Shown one piece after another: positions 62,376 through 64,000 of a DNA stretch of 64,000 bases. Source of the DNA: Pseudomonas sp. GM78 (GTDB taxonomy: Bacteria > Pseudomonadota > Gammaproteobacteria > Pseudomonadales > Pseudomonadaceae). Each line of letters opens with the position of its first letter. Position 1 is the first letter of the stretch. A program made the translations under genes and the position numbers. The notes under the pieces are model-generated. The model was not told the origin of the DNA. It made no database searches and worked only from the letters and a program-made list of their open reading frames with translations. The stretch lies in assembly GCF_000282475.1 (NCBI RefSeq), contig NZ_AKJF01000200.1:44524-108523 (forward strand). Direction: 5' to 3'.

Positions 62376-63170
62376 ATGAGCATCGTTCGTAGCGACAAGC
62401 CTTTCGTCCTGGCCGGTCGTACTTACCAGTCGCGTTTGCTGGTCGGTACCGGCAAGTACCGTGACATGGAAGAAACCCGCCTGGCCATCGAGGCCTCGGG
62501 TGCCGAGATCGTCACCTTCGCCGTGCGCCGCACCAACCTCGGCCAGAACGCGGGCGAACCGAACCTGCTGGATTTCCTCTCGCCGGATCGCTACACCTTC
62601 CTGCCGAACACCGCCGGTTGCTACGACGCTGTCGAGGCCGTGCGCACCTGCCGCCTGGCCCGTGAGCTGCTCGATGGTCACAACCTGGTTAAGTTGGAAG
62701 TGCTGGCGGATCAGAAAACCCTGTTCCCCAACGTGATCGAAACCATCAAGGCCGCCGAATCGCTGGTCAAGGAAGGCTTCGACGTGATGGTCTACACCAG
62801 CGATGACCCGATCATCGCCCGTCAGCTGGCGGAAATCGGCTGCATCGCGGTCATGCCGCTGGCCGGCCTGATCGGTTCGGGCCTGGGGATCTGCAACCCG
62901 TACAACCTGCAGATCATCCTCGAAGAAGCGAAAATCCCGGTGCTGGTGGATGCCGGTGTCGGCACAGCTTCCGACGCCACCATCGCCATGGAGCTGGGCT
63001 GTGATGCGGTGCTGATGAACTCGGCCATCGCCCACGCCCAGCAGCCGATCATGATGGCCGAAGCCATGAAACACGCGATCGTCGCAGGCCGCCTGGCCTA
63101 CCTCGCCGGCCGCATGCCGAAAAAACTCTATGCCAGCGCCTCTTCGCCGCTGGATGGTCTGATCAAGTAA
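62376..63170 (+). CDS. thiG: Thiazole synthase
   Basis: The 264-residue TIM-barrel enzyme builds the thiazole phosphate from deoxyxylulose phosphate, dehydroglycine and ThiS-thiocarboxylate. The Schiff-base lysine is K106 in [47 protein letters not shown] and [18 protein letters not shown] are conserved blocks. The C-terminal tail is somewhat longer than the minimal enzyme. GAGGATT precedes the start; trmB follows 9 bp downstream. Confidence 0.96.
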   Translation: MSIVRSDKPFVLAGRTYQSRLLVGTGKYRDMEETRLAIEASGAEIVTFAVRRTNLGQNAGEPNLLDFLSPDRYTFLPNTAGCYDAVEAVRTCRLARELLDGHNLVKLEVLADQKTLFPNVIETIKAAESLVKEGFDVMVYTSDDPIIARQLAEIGCIAVMPLAGLIGSGLGICNPYNLQIILEEAKIPVLVDAGVGTASDATIAMELGCDAVLMNSAIAHAQQPIMMAEAMKHAIVAGRLAYLAGRMPKKLYASASSPLDGLIK

Positions 63171-63179
63171 GAGCCATTG

Positions 63180-63905
63180 ATGACTGAATCGAACGACACG
63201 CCAATCCAGACGGAAGAAGGCGACGAGCGCCAACACCGCCGCATCAAGAGTTTCGTGATGCGCGCCGGGCGCATGACCGAAGGCCAGCAACGTGGCCTGG
63301 AGCAGGGCGCGCCACTGTTTGTGCTGCCCCTGGCCGACGCGCCGGTGGACTTCGACCAGGTGTTCGGTCGCTCGGCACCGCGTTCGCTGGAGATCGGTTT
63401 CGGCATGGGCCATTCGCTGCTGGAAATGGCTGCGGCGGCGCCGGAGCAGGATTTCATCGGCGTCGAGGTTCACCGTCCGGGTGTTGGCGCGCTGCTCAAC
63501 GGCGTGTTGACCCAGGGTTTGACCAACCTGCGGGTCTACGATTGCGATGCCATCGAAGTGCTCAACCGCTGCGTGGCCGATAACAGCCTTGATCGCCTGA
63601 TGCTGTTTTTCCCGGACCCATGGCACAAGAGCCGTCACCACAAGCGTCGCATCGTTCAGGCATCCTTCGCCGAGCTGGTGCGGAGCAAGTTGAAAGTCGG
63701 CGGTATCCTGCACATGGCCACCGACTGGGAACCGTATGCCGAATACATGCTGGAAGTGATGAACGTTGCCCCGGGTTACCGCAACCTCGCCGAAGACGGC
63801 AAGTGCGTGCCACGCCCGGCCGAGCGCCCGATCACCAAGTTCGAACGCCGTGGCGAACGTCTTGGGCATGGCGTTTGGGATTTGAAGTTCGAAAAACAGT
63901 CCTAA
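63180..63905 (+). CDS. trmB: tRNA (guanine-46-N7)-methyltransferase
   Basis: The 241-residue methyltransferase forms m7G46 in tRNA. It has the SAM motif [15 protein letters not shown] (about 64-78), [15 protein letters not shown], and the catalytic block [18 protein letters not shown] near 140-157. The ATG at 63180 is preferred over a TTG three bases earlier. The stop is at 63903-63905, and a REPIN follows at 63921. Confidence 0.95.
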   Translation: MTESNDTPIQTEEGDERQHRRIKSFVMRAGRMTEGQQRGLEQGAPLFVLPLADAPVDFDQVFGRSAPRSLEIGFGMGHSLLEMAAAAPEQDFIGVEVHRPGVGALLNGVLTQGLTNLRVYDCDAIEVLNRCVADNSLDRLMLFFPDPWHKSRHHKRRIVQASFAELVRSKLKVGGILHMATDWEPYAEYMLEVMNVAPGYRNLAEDGKCVPRPAERPITKFERRGERLGHGVWDLKFEKQS

Positions 63906-63920
63906 ACCCTGTGCTGTAAA

Positions 63921-64000
63921 CCTGTGGGAGCCAGCCTGCTGGCGATGGTGTGTCAGTCGACATCAATGTGTCTGACACACCATCGCCAGCAGGCTGGCTC
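63921..64000. repeat. REPIN, GCCAGCCTGCTGGC type, cut by window end
   Basis: The left arm (from 63921, CCTGTGGGAGCCAGCCTGC) and the right arm (63972 to the window end) are complements and share an extra inner GGTGTGTCAG/CTGACACACC pairing not seen in the other elements. Confidence 0.85.

Noticed and set aside
62313-63869. A 518-codon leftward open frame opposite thiG and trmB
   Set aside because: Spans two well-defined genes on the other strand; no domain.

Overview
The window is a chromosomal segment of a fluorescent-group Pseudomonas (P. fluorescens complex). Evidence: high GC with Pseudomonas codon usage, many REP/REPIN elements built around GTGGGAGC or GTAGGAGC, and a gene order (serA, rpiA, ilvA, rppH-ptsP, lgt-thyA, folA, ilvD, mutM, coaD, laoABCR, rsmD, ftsYEX, rpoH, mtgA, thiSG, trmB) that I recall as that of the PA0316-PA0382 region of P. 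aeruginosa PAO1. Most of it is core chromosome. No rRNA, tRNA, CRISPR, prophage or complete insertion sequence was seen.

Layout. 1-6.6 kb: a penicillin-acylase-family hydrolase cut by the window edge, then small envelope or metabolic proteins (DUF6436, alpha/beta hydrolase, DUF2059, 2OG oxygenase, DUF523, a solute-binding protein, DUF4399). 6.6-10.1 kb: serA diverges from a D-2-hydroxyglutarate dehydrogenase gene across a region with a large palindrome; the second enzyme can clear the by-product and reoxidise the acceptor of the first, so they form one serine-synthesis module. 10.4-22.7 kb: tandem SdiA-regulated-type proteins, rpiA, ilvA, a HAD phosphatase, rppH, ptsP, a TANGO2-like protein, TauE/SafE, lgt and an unusual long thyA. 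22.8-31.3 kb: an accessory-looking block with cadR/cadA and, immediately behind it, a LysR regulator, a 2-aminoethylphosphonate-type ABC transporter and a PhnZ-like HD oxygenase. 31.4-34.2 kb: an overlapping pair, a GTPase/DUF3482 protein and a DUF2868 membrane protein, of unknown function. 34.2-43.4 kb: folA, a cystine-type symporter, phosphorylcholine phosphatase, ilvD, an MFS exporter, an RlmI-like methyltransferase and an HDOD protein. 43.5-50 kb: mutM, a YfhL-type ferredoxin, coaD and the long-chain alcohol oxidation cluster laoABC with divergent laoR. 50-64 kb: a sulfurtransferase, a leftward run (two M16 proteins, rsmD, a YheT-like hydrolase, an AraC regulator), ftsY-ftsE-ftsX, rpoH with an AlgU-type promoter, mtgA, DUF423, thiS-thiG and trmB.

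REP elements (about 18) sit just behind gene ends in nearly every intergenic gap. Two supply the stop codon of the neighbouring gene, one lies inside the lao operon, and several show matched or compensatory changes in their arms. I found no clearly new defence or mobile system. The best leads for new biology are the phosphonate block with an apparently orphan PhnZ-like oxygenase, the DUF3482/DUF2868 pair with a degenerate G4 motif, and the palindrome between serA and the D-2-hydroxyglutarate dehydrogenase gene.
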